Assembly (NCBI RefSeq): GCF_036962685.1
Contig: NZ_JBALOP010000029.1
Coordinates: forward strand, 1-64,000
Direction of reading: 5' to 3'
From: Ferdinandcohnia sp036962685
GTDB lineage: Bacteria; Bacillota; Bacilli; Bacillales; Bacillaceae_L
Length of the DNA stretch: 64,000 nucleotides
The notes beneath the pieces are model-generated. The model was not told the origin of the DNA. It searched no databases and saw nothing but the letters and a program-made list of their open reading frames with translations. Position numbers and translations under genes: made by a program. Shown here piece after piece: positions 26,100 through 34,687 of the stretch. Position 1 is the first letter of the stretch; each line of letters opens with the position of its first letter.

Positions 26100-27008
26100 T
26101 TACTTTAGATGTGAATTAATAAATAATCCTACCTTTTCGTTTAATGTAATATCCTCTGCGAAGGCTGGAGGAAGATTAGCTGTTTTATAACCAAGGACAG
26201 TTTGATGTACAGTTTCTTTGATTGCTAGGAAGAGCGGTTCGCTAAGTTCATAAACCGACATAAGGGAGATTATCTTTTGATGATGATCTAGTGCTTCTTC
26301 TAGTTTTCCAGATTTAAAACAATTATATAGGTTAACGGAATGTTCAGGAGCGAAAACAGAGGTCCCGTGGACCGAGCCTTTTGCTCCTATTTGTAGCGCT
26401 GGGAGGACTAAATCATCGAAAGCTGCGAAAACAGCAAAATCCTCTCTCTTTTTTTTCGTCTCAAAAATGAGCTTTCTAATATGTCCAAGATTATCAATCG
26501 TGTCCTTAATCCCAACAATATTGTCATAGCTTTCGGCAAGCCTTGCAATGAGCTGTGGTGACAGACTCTGTCCTGTTAACATGGGAATATTATAAATTAA
26601 GATAGAAATATCGATACTTTTAGACACAGAAGTAAAATAGTCAAAGAGTTGATTCTCTGTAAATTTCCAATAGTACGGACTTACGACGAGCACCCCATCG
26701 GCTCCGCAATCCTGCGCATGACGGGACAATTCGATTGTATCCGCTAAAGAAGTAGACCCTGTACCAATAAGAACAGGAACCCGGTTATTCACATAAGGAA
26801 TCATATCCTCCATGAATCGCTTACGCATATCTATGGATAAAGAAGAAAACTCCCCAGTACTTCCCATAAATAAGATCCCGTGGACCCCTTTATCAATGAG
26901 AAAATCTGTTAACTGTTTGTTGGCTTCCCAGTTAAAATCCCCATCCTCATTAAATAATGTGACAACGGGAGAGATTATCCCATGAAACTTACCTGTTTCT
27001 CGTTCCAC
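26100..27008 (-). CDS. DapA-family aldolase/dehydratase (YagE/YjhH-like)
   Basis: A 302-residue TIM barrel of the dihydrodipicolinate synthase/N-acetylneuraminate lyase family. The Schiff-base Lys is in GIKDT near 167, Tyr in IYNIP near 140 and the GSTGEF loop near 50. In this setting the family cleaves 2-keto-3-deoxy sugar acids (pyruvate plus an aldehyde, as YagE/YjhH) or dehydrates them to ketoglutarate semialdehyde. True DapA is unlikely because no lysine genes are near. It starts at GTG 27008 and follows the FAH gene by 70 bases in one operon. Confidence 0.85.
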   Translation of the reverse strand: MERETGKFHGIISPVVTLFNEDGDFNWEANKQLTDFLIDKGVHGILFMGSTGEFSSLSIDMRKRFMEDMIPYVNNRVPVLIGTGSTSLADTIELSRHAQDCGADGVLVVSPYYWKFTENQLFDYFTSVSKSIDISILIYNIPMLTGQSLSPQLIARLAESYDNIVGIKDTIDNLGHIRKLIFETKKKREDFAVFAAFDDLVLPALQIGAKGSVHGTSVFAPEHSVNLYNCFKSGKLEEALDHHQKIISLMSVYELSEPLFLAIKETVHQTVLGYKTANLPPAFAEDITLNEKVGLFINSHLK

Positions 27009-27078
27009 TCATCATCACCCTTTTTGCGAAGTTTAAAACTCTCCCCCATCTCTTGGATGGAGGAGAACGTGAATCCGG

Positions 27079-27978
27079 TTACAAAACTTGTTCACTAGGT
27101 AACTGTACTTTTACAGGATTCGCTAAAATACCAATTGAGGAAATCTCAATTTCGATTTGGTCGTTGTCTTTAAGGGTAAATTCGTTTGGCGGTACAATTG
27201 AGGTGCCTGTTAATAGAACCGTACCTTCAAAGATTTCATTGTCTCGAATCAAAAACGAGACTAGTTCATCAAATCGTCGTTTTAACTGCGCTGTATTCGC
27301 GGTTCCCTCTACGACCAATTGGTCGTCTCTGAAAATACGGCAGCTAAGCTGGAAATTATACGGGTCTTCTACCGTTTCTGCAAGGCGAATAGCTGGTCCA
27401 ATCGCACATGAATGTTTCCAAATCTTTGCTTGTGGTAAATAAAGTGGGTTATCGCCCTCGATGTCCCTGCAACTCATATCATTGCCGATTGTATAGCCAA
27501 CAATCCGGCCATCCTTTGTGAGGACAAGACCAACCTCAGGCTCGGGAATCTGCCAATTGGAATCATTTCTTAAGTAAACGGGAGTATTCGGACCCACGGT
27601 TCTGGCAGCCGTTGATTTTAAAAATAGCTCTGGCCGCTCAGCATCATAAACTTTGTCATAACATGTTTGTTCGTCATTGTTTCCACTTGTAGTTTCATAG
27701 TTTCTTGCATCCCTACTTTTCTCGTAGGTGACTCCAGAAGCCCATACCTCTGGGGCAACGATTGGAACTAACAATTCTAACTCTTCAAGACTTTCTCTAA
27801 TAGGTTCCGTTCCTGCTATAGAGTTTTCAACCAGTCTAAGTGTCGAAACCCCAGCGGATTCCGCTTGGTTCACCAATTCCATAAAATCCGAATAAGGCAA
27901 GGAATAAATGTCTCCCTGATCCGTTAACGCTCCAAGTACAACAGCTGAATGATTATTTACAAAACGAATAATTCTCAT
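27079..27978 (-). CDS. FAH-family 2-keto-3-deoxy-pentonate dehydratase
   Basis: A 299-residue fumarylacetoacetate hydrolase family protein. The C-terminal domain has the metal residues IPEPEVGLV near 150 and the run GYTIGNDMSCRDIEGDNPLY near 170. This run closely resembles the KDA dehydratases of the archaeal and bacterial Weimberg pathway. The predicted reaction is 2-keto-3-deoxy-pentonate to 2-ketoglutarate semialdehyde, which the aldehyde dehydrogenase at 41983 would oxidise. ATG 27978 follows GGAGGGG. A shared operator box lies just upstream (27990-28014). Confidence 0.82.
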   Translation of the reverse strand: MRIIRFVNNHSAVVLGALTDQGDIYSLPYSDFMELVNQAESAGVSTLRLVENSIAGTEPIRESLEELELLVPIVAPEVWASGVTYEKSRDARNYETTSGNNDEQTCYDKVYDAERPELFLKSTAARTVGPNTPVYLRNDSNWQIPEPEVGLVLTKDGRIVGYTIGNDMSCRDIEGDNPLYLPQAKIWKHSCAIGPAIRLAETVEDPYNFQLSCRIFRDDQLVVEGTANTAQLKRRFDELVSFLIRDNEIFEGTVLLTGTSIVPPNEFTLKDNDQIEIEISSIGILANPVKVQLPSEQVL

Positions 27979-27989
27979 GTATACCCCTC

Positions 27990-28014
27990 CTGTTTTATAA
28001 TGTAAAACTCAGTT
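27990..28014 (-). promoter_or_regulatory. Shared palindromic operator box, site A
   Basis: The plus strand reads TGTTTTATAATGTAAAACTC followed by AGTTTT. Two overlapping palindromes (TTTTAYAWTRTAAAA and AAAACTCAGTTTT) are shared with sites at 39785 and 43571. It lies 12-36 bases before the FAH start, between promoter and gene. Confidence 0.7.
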
Positions 28015-28068
28015 TTGTAATTTAGATAAAATATGACCATACTTCAGATGCAACATATTGAATAAGGT

Positions 28069-28104
28069 CGAGGATTTTTATGTACTAAGCCATAAAAATC
28101 CTTG
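28069..28104 (-). terminator. Hairpin after the IclR gene
   Basis: AGGATTTTTATG and CATAAAAATCCT form a perfect 12-bp stem immediately after the regulator's stop. No T tract follows, but the stem is strong and separates the large operon from the FAH operon. Confidence 0.6.
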
Positions 28105-28107
28105 ACG

Positions 28108-28881
28108 CTATTTGATCGGTAAATGCATTTCATAGCCCAATTCTCTAGAAACTTTCATCGCAGCTTCTTTTAACATCTCAACTGTTCTCTGTAGTTTTTC
28201 TTGGTCGATACTTGCTGAATGCTGGGACATACTCATCGCTGCTACAACTGTTCCAGAGTGATCCCAGATGGGAACTGCAACACAGGCGATACCTGGTTCA
28301 TTTTCTTCCTTATCCATCGAATAGCCTTTTTCTCTTACTTTATCAAGTTCAGCCAAAAACAGAGTTTCATCTGTGATTGTATTAGCAGTCTGCTGAACGT
28401 ATTCATAGTCTTTAAGGATTTCTTGAAGCTCTTTACTGGATTTATTTGCAATAAGCGACTTTCCGACTGCACTGCTATGCAGCGGTATTCTTCTTCCAAT
28501 TCTTGAGTACAGAACTGTCGCGGAAGGACCCTCAACCTTATCAATATAAATCCCTTCTTTGCCGTCTCGAATAACAAGATGGACTGTATTTCCCGACTTT
28601 ACTGACAACTCAATTAAATACTTCTTAGCAACTGTTCGTAGATCAAGTCTTCGAATAACAACATTGCCACGCTCGAATAATTTCATTCCAAGGCGGTATT
28701 TACCGTTTTCAGGGTTTTGCTCAATATATCCTCTTTGCCTCAGTGTCTGTAATAGGGAGTGCACTGTACTTTTATGAAGTTGCATTTTCTCACTAATTTC
28801 AGTGATTTTCATTTCTTGTTCGTATTCATCGAATAAATCGAGGATACGGAGGGCACGATCTACTGATTGAATGATAAGCAT
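28108..28881 (-). CDS. IclR-family regulator (KdgR-like)
   Basis: A 257-residue regulator. An N-terminal winged HTH (about 1-65, SVDRALRILDLFDEYEQEMK, LHKSTVHSLLQTLRQRGYI) is followed by the IclR effector domain (about 80-250, with SAVGKSLIAN and ACVAVPIWDHSG). I use ATG 28881, eight bases after AGAAGGG; a GTG at 28890 touches that site. It is the last gene of the sugar-acid operon after KDG kinase. Relatives such as KdgR sense 2-keto-3-deoxy sugar acids and repress transport and catabolic genes. It is the best candidate to bind the palindromic boxes seen at three promoters. Confidence 0.88.
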   Translation of the reverse strand: MLIIQSVDRALRILDLFDEYEQEMKITEISEKMQLHKSTVHSLLQTLRQRGYIEQNPENGKYRLGMKLFERGNVVIRRLDLRTVAKKYLIELSVKSGNTVHLVIRDGKEGIYIDKVEGPSATVLYSRIGRRIPLHSSAVGKSLIANKSSKELQEILKDYEYVQQTANTITDETLFLAELDKVREKGYSMDKEENEPGIACVAVPIWDHSGTVVAAMSMSQHSASIDQEKLQRTVEMLKEAAMKVSRELGYEMHLPIK

Positions 28882-28958
28882 TTTTCTCACCCTTCTAAAG
28901 TCCTAAATATGAATACATTTTACCATAATAAGTAGATTAGTAATATGTATTCTTGCTG

Positions 28959-29903
28959 TTAACGAAGAACTTCAGTATCTAAATCATCCTGACTAATTTG
29001 AGACCAAAACGGGTACCCTTCTACATCGCCTGCTGTAGTCAAGGCAAATGCTCCTACCCTGTTTCCAAGGCGGACCGCTTCTTCCAATGACCATACTCTT
29101 AACAATCCAGATAGTAAGCCGGCTGCGAACCCATCACCTGCACCAATCTGATCAACAATTCGGTTTACCGTATAGCCTGGAACAAATCCTTCAGCTGCTT
29201 TCGTTGCGAAATAAGCACCTTTGTCCCCCAACTTTACGACGACTGTTTCTGCGCCTTTCTCTAAAAAACAGGAGGCGATTTCGGCCGGTTGTTTCTTTCC
29301 TGTTAAGATCATCCCTTCTTCCAGACCGGGAAGAACGATATCAGACTGCGCGGCGATGTCGTTCAATATTTCGTACGCCTCTTCTTTGCTCCAAAGCTTC
29401 AGACGGATATTCGGGTCAAAGACTACCTTCACTTTATTCTTTTTCGCCAATGAAATGGCATGCATGACGGTTTCCCTGCAAGATGGGCTTAACGCAGGAG
29501 TAATGCCGGTTACATGCAGGAACGTTGCCGTTTTGATGTGCTCTTCGTTTAGATCCTCTGGAATCATCCTGCTAGCAGCAGAGCCTTTCCGGTAATATAA
29601 AATATTGGGTTCCTGCATTGGACGCATTTCCTTAAAAAATACCGCGGTAGGGTTATTTTCATCAAAAATGACTCCCGAAGTATCCACGCCTTCTCCCCTA
29701 ATAAAGTTGCGAATGTAAATGCCAAACTCATCCTTACCAAGTCTTCCAATCCATCCGACTTGATGACCGAGTCTCGATAAGGCGATTGCAACATTCGATT
29801 CTGCTCCCCCAATTGTTTTTTGAAAACTGCTGGTAAACCTTAAGGGGCCGGGTGTTATTGGGGTAAACAAAACCATTGTTTCACCAAATGTGATTACATC
29901 CAT
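28959..29903 (-). CDS. kdgK: 2-keto-3-deoxygluconate kinase (PfkB family)
   Basis: A 314-residue PfkB sugar kinase. It opens with the KDG-kinase-like MDVITFGETMVLFTP and has the GGAESNVAIALSRLG signature near 32. The Pro/Arg-rich strand FDPNIRLKLW near 167 and the catalytic loop DQIGAGDGFAAGLL near 252 follow. It phosphorylates KDG or KDGal to KDPG or KDPGal for the aldolase at 39941. It sits between the IlvD/Edd dehydratase and IclR genes, 30 bases behind the former. Confidence 0.9.
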   Translation of the reverse strand: MDVITFGETMVLFTPITPGPLRFTSSFQKTIGGAESNVAIALSRLGHQVGWIGRLGKDEFGIYIRNFIRGEGVDTSGVIFDENNPTAVFFKEMRPMQEPNILYYRKGSAASRMIPEDLNEEHIKTATFLHVTGITPALSPSCRETVMHAISLAKKNKVKVVFDPNIRLKLWSKEEAYEILNDIAAQSDIVLPGLEEGMILTGKKQPAEIASCFLEKGAETVVVKLGDKGAYFATKAAEGFVPGYTVNRIVDQIGAGDGFAAGLLSGLLRVWSLEEAVRLGNRVGAFALTTAGDVEGYPFWSQISQDDLDTEVLR

Positions 29904-29933
29904 ACGTTAGCCCCCTGTTTTCCCAATTGGTTT

Positions 29934-32141
29934 CTAATGTGTTTTTTCTGAAAGATTGATTGAATAAGCAGCTAAATCCGCCCGATAGTCGTATACAGCA
30001 TCTTCTGCCACCTCAAGTGGAACAACACCATTGGCAGCATCCGTATGTCCTGCCATCCGGTTACTTGCAGCTACCAAACGCTGTCGCTGGCGAATCGTTT
30101 TTAGTCTCGCTTCCCCCAGCTCTAACCTAGCCTCTTTAGCAGCTTCAAACTGAAACACAAGGTTCCCTTTTTGGAATTCGCCTTCATCTAAATAGTCGAT
30201 TCTTTTGTTACGAAGCTGTAGATAAAGGATATCTCCTGTCTTCAGGTATAGAATACCTCCACCATTTTTTGCCTCAGGAGTCATATGTCCGATAGCAGCT
30301 CCATAGGTTACTCCAGAGTAGCGACCATCACTAATTAACGTTGCCAATCTTTTCAGCTTTCGGTTCGCGTTTATATGCTGCATTGGCGTAAACATTTCTG
30401 GCATTCCAAATGCTTCCGGCCCCTGCCCAGACACAATCACAGAGATTTTTAATGCACCCTCGGCAGCCATATAGTCAAATAACTGATCATATTCCATATC
30501 TCTACCGGTCTCAAACAGTTCCGGTGCATTGTGTTTGAGCATCGCCTTCATCGTTATATAATCAAAGCTTCGGTTCTGTTTTATTTTTTCTAATAGGTTT
30601 TCTTCCAACAGTTCTTCGTTGGCACTATGTTCATTATCATAGAAAAGTACAAATGACGCCTTTTGATCAAAATTATCAAGTTGAGCCGTTGTCATACCGC
30701 TTATCTTTACCACAGCACTTTCAAAAAAGTTCCCTGTTAACACGTCTACTCCGCTAAATGACCTTCTTGGCTTTGAGAGAATAATAGGATTATCCTTTAC
30801 TCCAGTTGCCGGTAAACCTTGTGTTTTCGAGAGTCGCTCTCTCCAGGTTGTTCCGGTCACTGTCGGTGCATCTATATCCATTGGAACGCCATTTTCAATC
30901 AACTCATAGATGAGTGTTTCCATCCCTTTAATCTGCCCGCTGCAGCATTGCATTGCAAGCGCAAAAATATCTCTGCCCTCTGTCAGGCTATAGTTAAACA
31001 AATCTGGAATAGGGACCTCATGATGGATTTGGTCATAATCCCACAGGTTAAATTTATAACCGCCGTACACCATCGCAGCAACGATGTGCATCATCAAGTT
31101 AGTGGAGCCCCCTGATGCACTGTGGATTCTAATCGCATTTCTAATATTGGCAGCCATAATGTTAGAAGTTCCAAAATCTGGATTATTTATCATACCTGCA
31201 AGCGCATCGACTGCTTCATTGACCTCGCTCTGTGTTGGCGGAGCTGTCAGCTGTTCAACCGCCGGATGTACAAGTCCCATCCCCGCTACCAGGTGCCGTG
31301 AGCTGTTTCCTGTCCCGTTAAAAGCGCATACACCACCCTGACCATCACAAGTCGCAACAGCCAATTTCTTTTCGTAAAGCTCGTGCTGATTCTTCGTAAT
31401 GATGCCACGCTCCCTTGCGCGCTCAAGTACGCCTTGAAATGCTGTATTTGAGGAGCATTGTAAAATATACGAAAGGGCATCGCGCAGGTCAAAAGCAATG
31501 TCCTCTGCTCCTTTCGCTTCTGCGAGGAGAGCCACTTCTTCAAGCTCGGTAAAAAGTGCGCTTGGGATTGTTCCACCCTGAAGAACATGTGCAGGGGCAA
31601 ACGTAGCAAAAAACGGCGCTTCATTTCGGAATTTACGAACCCTATCTAGATGCGCCAAGGCACTAACGACACCAAGTGGCTGTTTGTCGCAGCCCTGAAT
31701 CACAAATGCCCCGTGATAGCTATGGGCTTCCAGCTGGTTCACAACCATTTGTGCCACTGCATTACGACTTTGCAAGGAATAGCTCATCCCCTGGTTACTC
31801 TGGGCGGTTCCATCGCACATAACCGGAGTAGCAAATTGAAATGGAACTCCTCCGTTCTGCCAAATCCGGATGGCTGCCCTTGCAATCGTTTGGAAGTCCA
31901 TGATATGGGCTGGATGATCCTGCGAACCTCCTATTATCGCGATTCTTGGAGCATTATGATGTAGCCGGTCATAAATCTCTTCTAACGACCAATCCGGTTG
32001 GAACCCTTTCAATTCCGTTTGCAGGATTTGTTTGGACCGGTCCAACAATCCAGCGACACAGATTGGTTCATTTGCTTTCCCTTGAACATTATCCCGATAA
32101 GGATTAACCGTATTCTCAATATAGGGGAATTTCACTGACAT
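29934..32141 (-). CDS. Long IlvD/Edd-family sugar-acid dehydratase
   Basis: A 735-residue iron-sulfur dehydratase; usual lengths are about 560 (IlvD), 600 (Edd) and 655 (YjhG). Three cluster Cys candidates are present: VMCDG (109), QGCDK (151) and GVCAF (272). The C-terminal domain has LISDGRYSG and IGHMTPEA. It would dehydrate an aldonate such as xylonate, arabinonate or gluconate to the 2-keto-3-deoxy acid. ATG 32141 has AAGGAGG eight bases upstream; the ATG at 32165 overlaps the preceding gene. The extra length is spread over the protein, including an insertion around 215-265. Confidence 0.85.
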   Translation of the reverse strand: MSVKFPYIENTVNPYRDNVQGKANEPICVAGLLDRSKQILQTELKGFQPDWSLEEIYDRLHHNAPRIAIIGGSQDHPAHIMDFQTIARAAIRIWQNGGVPFQFATPVMCDGTAQSNQGMSYSLQSRNAVAQMVVNQLEAHSYHGAFVIQGCDKQPLGVVSALAHLDRVRKFRNEAPFFATFAPAHVLQGGTIPSALFTELEEVALLAEAKGAEDIAFDLRDALSYILQCSSNTAFQGVLERARERGIITKNQHELYEKKLAVATCDGQGGVCAFNGTGNSSRHLVAGMGLVHPAVEQLTAPPTQSEVNEAVDALAGMINNPDFGTSNIMAANIRNAIRIHSASGGSTNLMMHIVAAMVYGGYKFNLWDYDQIHHEVPIPDLFNYSLTEGRDIFALAMQCCSGQIKGMETLIYELIENGVPMDIDAPTVTGTTWRERLSKTQGLPATGVKDNPIILSKPRRSFSGVDVLTGNFFESAVVKISGMTTAQLDNFDQKASFVLFYDNEHSANEELLEENLLEKIKQNRSFDYITMKAMLKHNAPELFETGRDMEYDQLFDYMAAEGALKISVIVSGQGPEAFGMPEMFTPMQHINANRKLKRLATLISDGRYSGVTYGAAIGHMTPEAKNGGGILYLKTGDILYLQLRNKRIDYLDEGEFQKGNLVFQFEAAKEARLELGEARLKTIRQRQRLVAASNRMAGHTDAANGVVPLEVAEDAVYDYRADLAAYSINLSEKTH

Positions 32142-32158
32142 CAAACCTACCTCCTTTT

Positions 32159-33307
32159 TTACCATTCAGCTACACTGCCATCTTCATTTCTCCAAATTGG
32201 ATTTTTCCAATCATGACCCTTTTCAGCTGCAGCCAAAACGGCCTCTTCATTCACATCAATGCCCAATCCTGGACCTTCGGGAATCTCGACAAACCCATTT
32301 GTATATTTAAAGACAGTTGGATCTGTTAAGTAGTCAAGCAAATCACTGCCTTGATTGTAATGAATACCCAGACTTTGTTCTTGAATCACCACATTTGGTG
32401 TACAGGCATCCAGTTGGAAAGAGGAAGCTAGTGCAATCGGTCCAAGTGGACAGTGCGGGGCAACTGCAACGTCAAAAGCCTCCGCCATAGCAGCAATTTT
32501 TTTGCATTCAAGGATTCCCCCGGCATGAGAAAGGTCTGGCTGAATAATGTCAACATACCCATCCATTAAAAGTTGCTTAAAGCCCCATCGGCTATATTGC
32601 CTTTCGCCTGTAGCAATTGGGCAAACGGTATGCCGGGCAATTTCCCTTAATGCCTCATTGTTTTCTGGCAAAACGGGTTCCTCGATAAACATTGGGCGGA
32701 AAGGTTCTAATTCCTTCACAAGAATTTTTGCCATGCTCTTATGAACCCTGCCGTGAAAGTCGAGTGCGATTCCAAACTCTTTGCCCACCGCTTCTCTCAC
32801 CGCAGCGATTCTTTGAACGGCCGCTTCTACCTTTGTATGGGTATCGATATAATCCATTTCCTCGGTTGCATTCATTTTGATTGCCGTAAAACCGGCTGCC
32901 GCCTTTTCCTTGGCTGCTTTGGCCACATCCGTCGGCCGGTCCCCGCCAATCCAAGAATAAACCCTAATTTTTTCCCTAGCCTTGCCACCAAGCATCTCGT
33001 AGACTGGAATTTGATAGTACTTCCCTTTAATATCCCAGAGCGCCTGCTCAATTCCGGAAATCGCACTCATTAAAATCGGACCGCCTCTGTAAAATCCCCC
33101 TCTGTAAAGAACCTGCCAATGGTCCTCGATCATGAATGGATCTTTTCCGACAAGATAGTCACTGATTTCTTGCACACAGGCTTTTACTGTATCTGCTCGC
33201 CCTTCAAGAATCGGTTCTCCCCATCCTGAAATCCCTTCGTCTGTATCAATCTTCAGGAATAGCCAACGGGGAGGCACCTTATACAGTGTCAAAGATGTGA
33301 TTTTTAT
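32159..33307 (-). CDS. dgoD: Galactonate dehydratase-like enolase, ATA start
   Basis: A 382-residue enolase-superfamily dehydratase. Catalytic residues match D-galactonate dehydratase: DFHGRVHKS, FIEEP, TGERQYSRWGFK, APHCPLGP and IQEQSLGIHYN. The family starts MKITxLTLYxVPPRW. Here the matching codons read ATA AAA ATC ACA TCT, with GGAGG eight bases before the ATA at 33307. The first standard start, TTG 33292, is 23 bases from the ribosome site and would cut off the first five residues. So translation appears to begin at ATA, or a start codon has mutated. It is followed 17 bases later by the IlvD/Edd gene. Confidence 0.85.
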   Translation of the reverse strand: MKITSLTLYKVPPRWLFLKIDTDEGISGWGEPILEGRADTVKACVQEISDYLVGKDPFMIEDHWQVLYRGGFYRGGPILMSAISGIEQALWDIKGKYYQIPVYEMLGGKAREKIRVYSWIGGDRPTDVAKAAKEKAAAGFTAIKMNATEEMDYIDTHTKVEAAVQRIAAVREAVGKEFGIALDFHGRVHKSMAKILVKELEPFRPMFIEEPVLPENNEALREIARHTVCPIATGERQYSRWGFKQLLMDGYVDIIQPDLSHAGGILECKKIAAMAEAFDVAVAPHCPLGPIALASSFQLDACTPNVVIQEQSLGIHYNQGSDLLDYLTDPTVFKYTNGFVEIPEGPGLGIDVNEEAVLAAAEKGHDWKNPIWRNEDGSVAEW

Positions 33308-33391
33308 AAAAAACCCCTCCCTAAAGAACTATTTAATGTAAGAAAGGTAAAAATCATTAGCCTAAAAAGAATTATTTTTCTATTAAACTAC

Positions 33392-34660
33392 TTATATACC
33401 AACGTTTGAAATCGACAATTTCATGGGAGCAGGATTAGATAAAATATCGATAGAATCTAAGCTTTTCGCTTCCTCCAACATTGATTCTGATATCCATATC
33501 TCTTGAATTTCCAATGTGTTTTTGATCCGGACGATCCTTGCTTTACTTAAATCAAAAGCATTACAGGTTTTAATCGCTGCTTTTACTGCTAATTCCTCAT
33601 TTTCCAAAATCATCGGCAGCTTGACGACCTGTGTGACTGTACTTGTTAACGCATTGGCATACCCTTTTTCCAAAATAGTTTGATCCATCACCTTTTGAGT
33701 AGACACATCGGCCAACCCAATCCCATTTGCATTCCCATGTGTTTTCTCAGTTAATCCCAAAACTGCAATTCTAGTTACCTGAGGACCGCCACTCGCATAA
33801 GGTGTAGCGTATCGTCCAGTTATATTTGGATCCATTCCGTCTCCCGAAATGTCCTTTCCAAGTTCATCAACAACAAGAACATCAATGGGATCAAACATGA
33901 TTGTCGGCATTAATGATTTTGCTTCTATCAAGAGATCCGGCTCACGGTGGATAAGATCCTCTGCCGGAATCGCAACAATCTTAGCAGGTCGATCATAGGC
34001 ATTTTCTAACGACCCTAGACCAAAAATGATTGGCGTACGCTCAATAGCTATTTTCGCCATCTCCACTACATGCTCGGCCATGTATTTGAAGCTGAATGCA
34101 TGTGCAGCCTCCGCCCCTTTTTGCTTTCCAAGTCCAATCGTAATCATTTTCATTAGTCCACTTTCTACTGGTCCGCGAAAAGCTGTATGAGGTTTAATCC
34201 TGTTTATCACAATGATTTTATCCGCTTTGTAAGCATGATAATCCATATAAATTGGAAGACCGTTTGGTAGTCTTCCAATTTCTACAACCTCCATGGTAGC
34301 TAGAATGGGGGCACCAATTGCATCTTCTGTTACCCCCAATTGCTCAAGAACATCCACTTGACCAGCGGCGGTTGCCCCTCCATGGCTACCCATCGCTGGC
34401 ACGATGAACGGATTTCCACCGACACTTTTCACCGCATGTACAGTCTCCCTAACCAGTTCAGGCAAACTGGCGACTCCTCTCGAACCAACAGCGATTGCTA
34501 CTCTGTCTCCAGCGTCAACTCCAGTAAGTACCCCGGCCGTCCGAATCGCTTCATGAACGGCCTCTTTAACATTATTGACTTCTGGAGCATGAAAATTTTG
34601 CCTTATCTTTATCATTCGTGGAATTTCTATGTCACGCAGGAGTTCTTTTATGATTTCCAT
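33392..34660 (-). CDS. LarA-like nickel-pincer racemase/epimerase
   Basis: A 422-residue protein of the lactate racemase LarA (DUF2088) family. The N-terminal domain has AVGSRGVASL near 57, MGSHGGATAAG near 90 and VINRIKPHTAF near 151, with Lys180 and His187 further on; these regions hold the pincer-cofactor and catalytic residues in LarA. The enzyme needs a nickel-pincer nucleotide made by LarB, LarC and LarE, none of which is in this window. Inside a sugar-acid operon a C2 epimerase of aldonates is more likely than a lactate racemase. It lies between a TRAP binding-protein gene and dgoD. Confidence 0.85.
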   Translation of the reverse strand: MEIIKELLRDIEIPRMIKIRQNFHAPEVNNVKEAVHEAIRTAGVLTGVDAGDRVAIAVGSRGVASLPELVRETVHAVKSVGGNPFIVPAMGSHGGATAAGQVDVLEQLGVTEDAIGAPILATMEVVEIGRLPNGLPIYMDYHAYKADKIIVINRIKPHTAFRGPVESGLMKMITIGLGKQKGAEAAHAFSFKYMAEHVVEMAKIAIERTPIIFGLGSLENAYDRPAKIVAIPAEDLIHREPDLLIEAKSLMPTIMFDPIDVLVVDELGKDISGDGMDPNITGRYATPYASGGPQVTRIAVLGLTEKTHGNANGIGLADVSTQKVMDQTILEKGYANALTSTVTQVVKLPMILENEELAVKAAIKTCNAFDLSKARIVRIKNTLEIQEIWISESMLEEAKSLDSIDILSNPAPMKLSISNVGI

Positions 34661-34687
34661 GTTCCCTCATCTCCCGGAATCTCATTC

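Noticed and set aside
26100..27008. Lysine-pathway DapA
   Set aside because: The gene is in an operon with a sugar-acid FAH dehydratase, far from any lysine genes, and its loops look more like YagE/YjhH.
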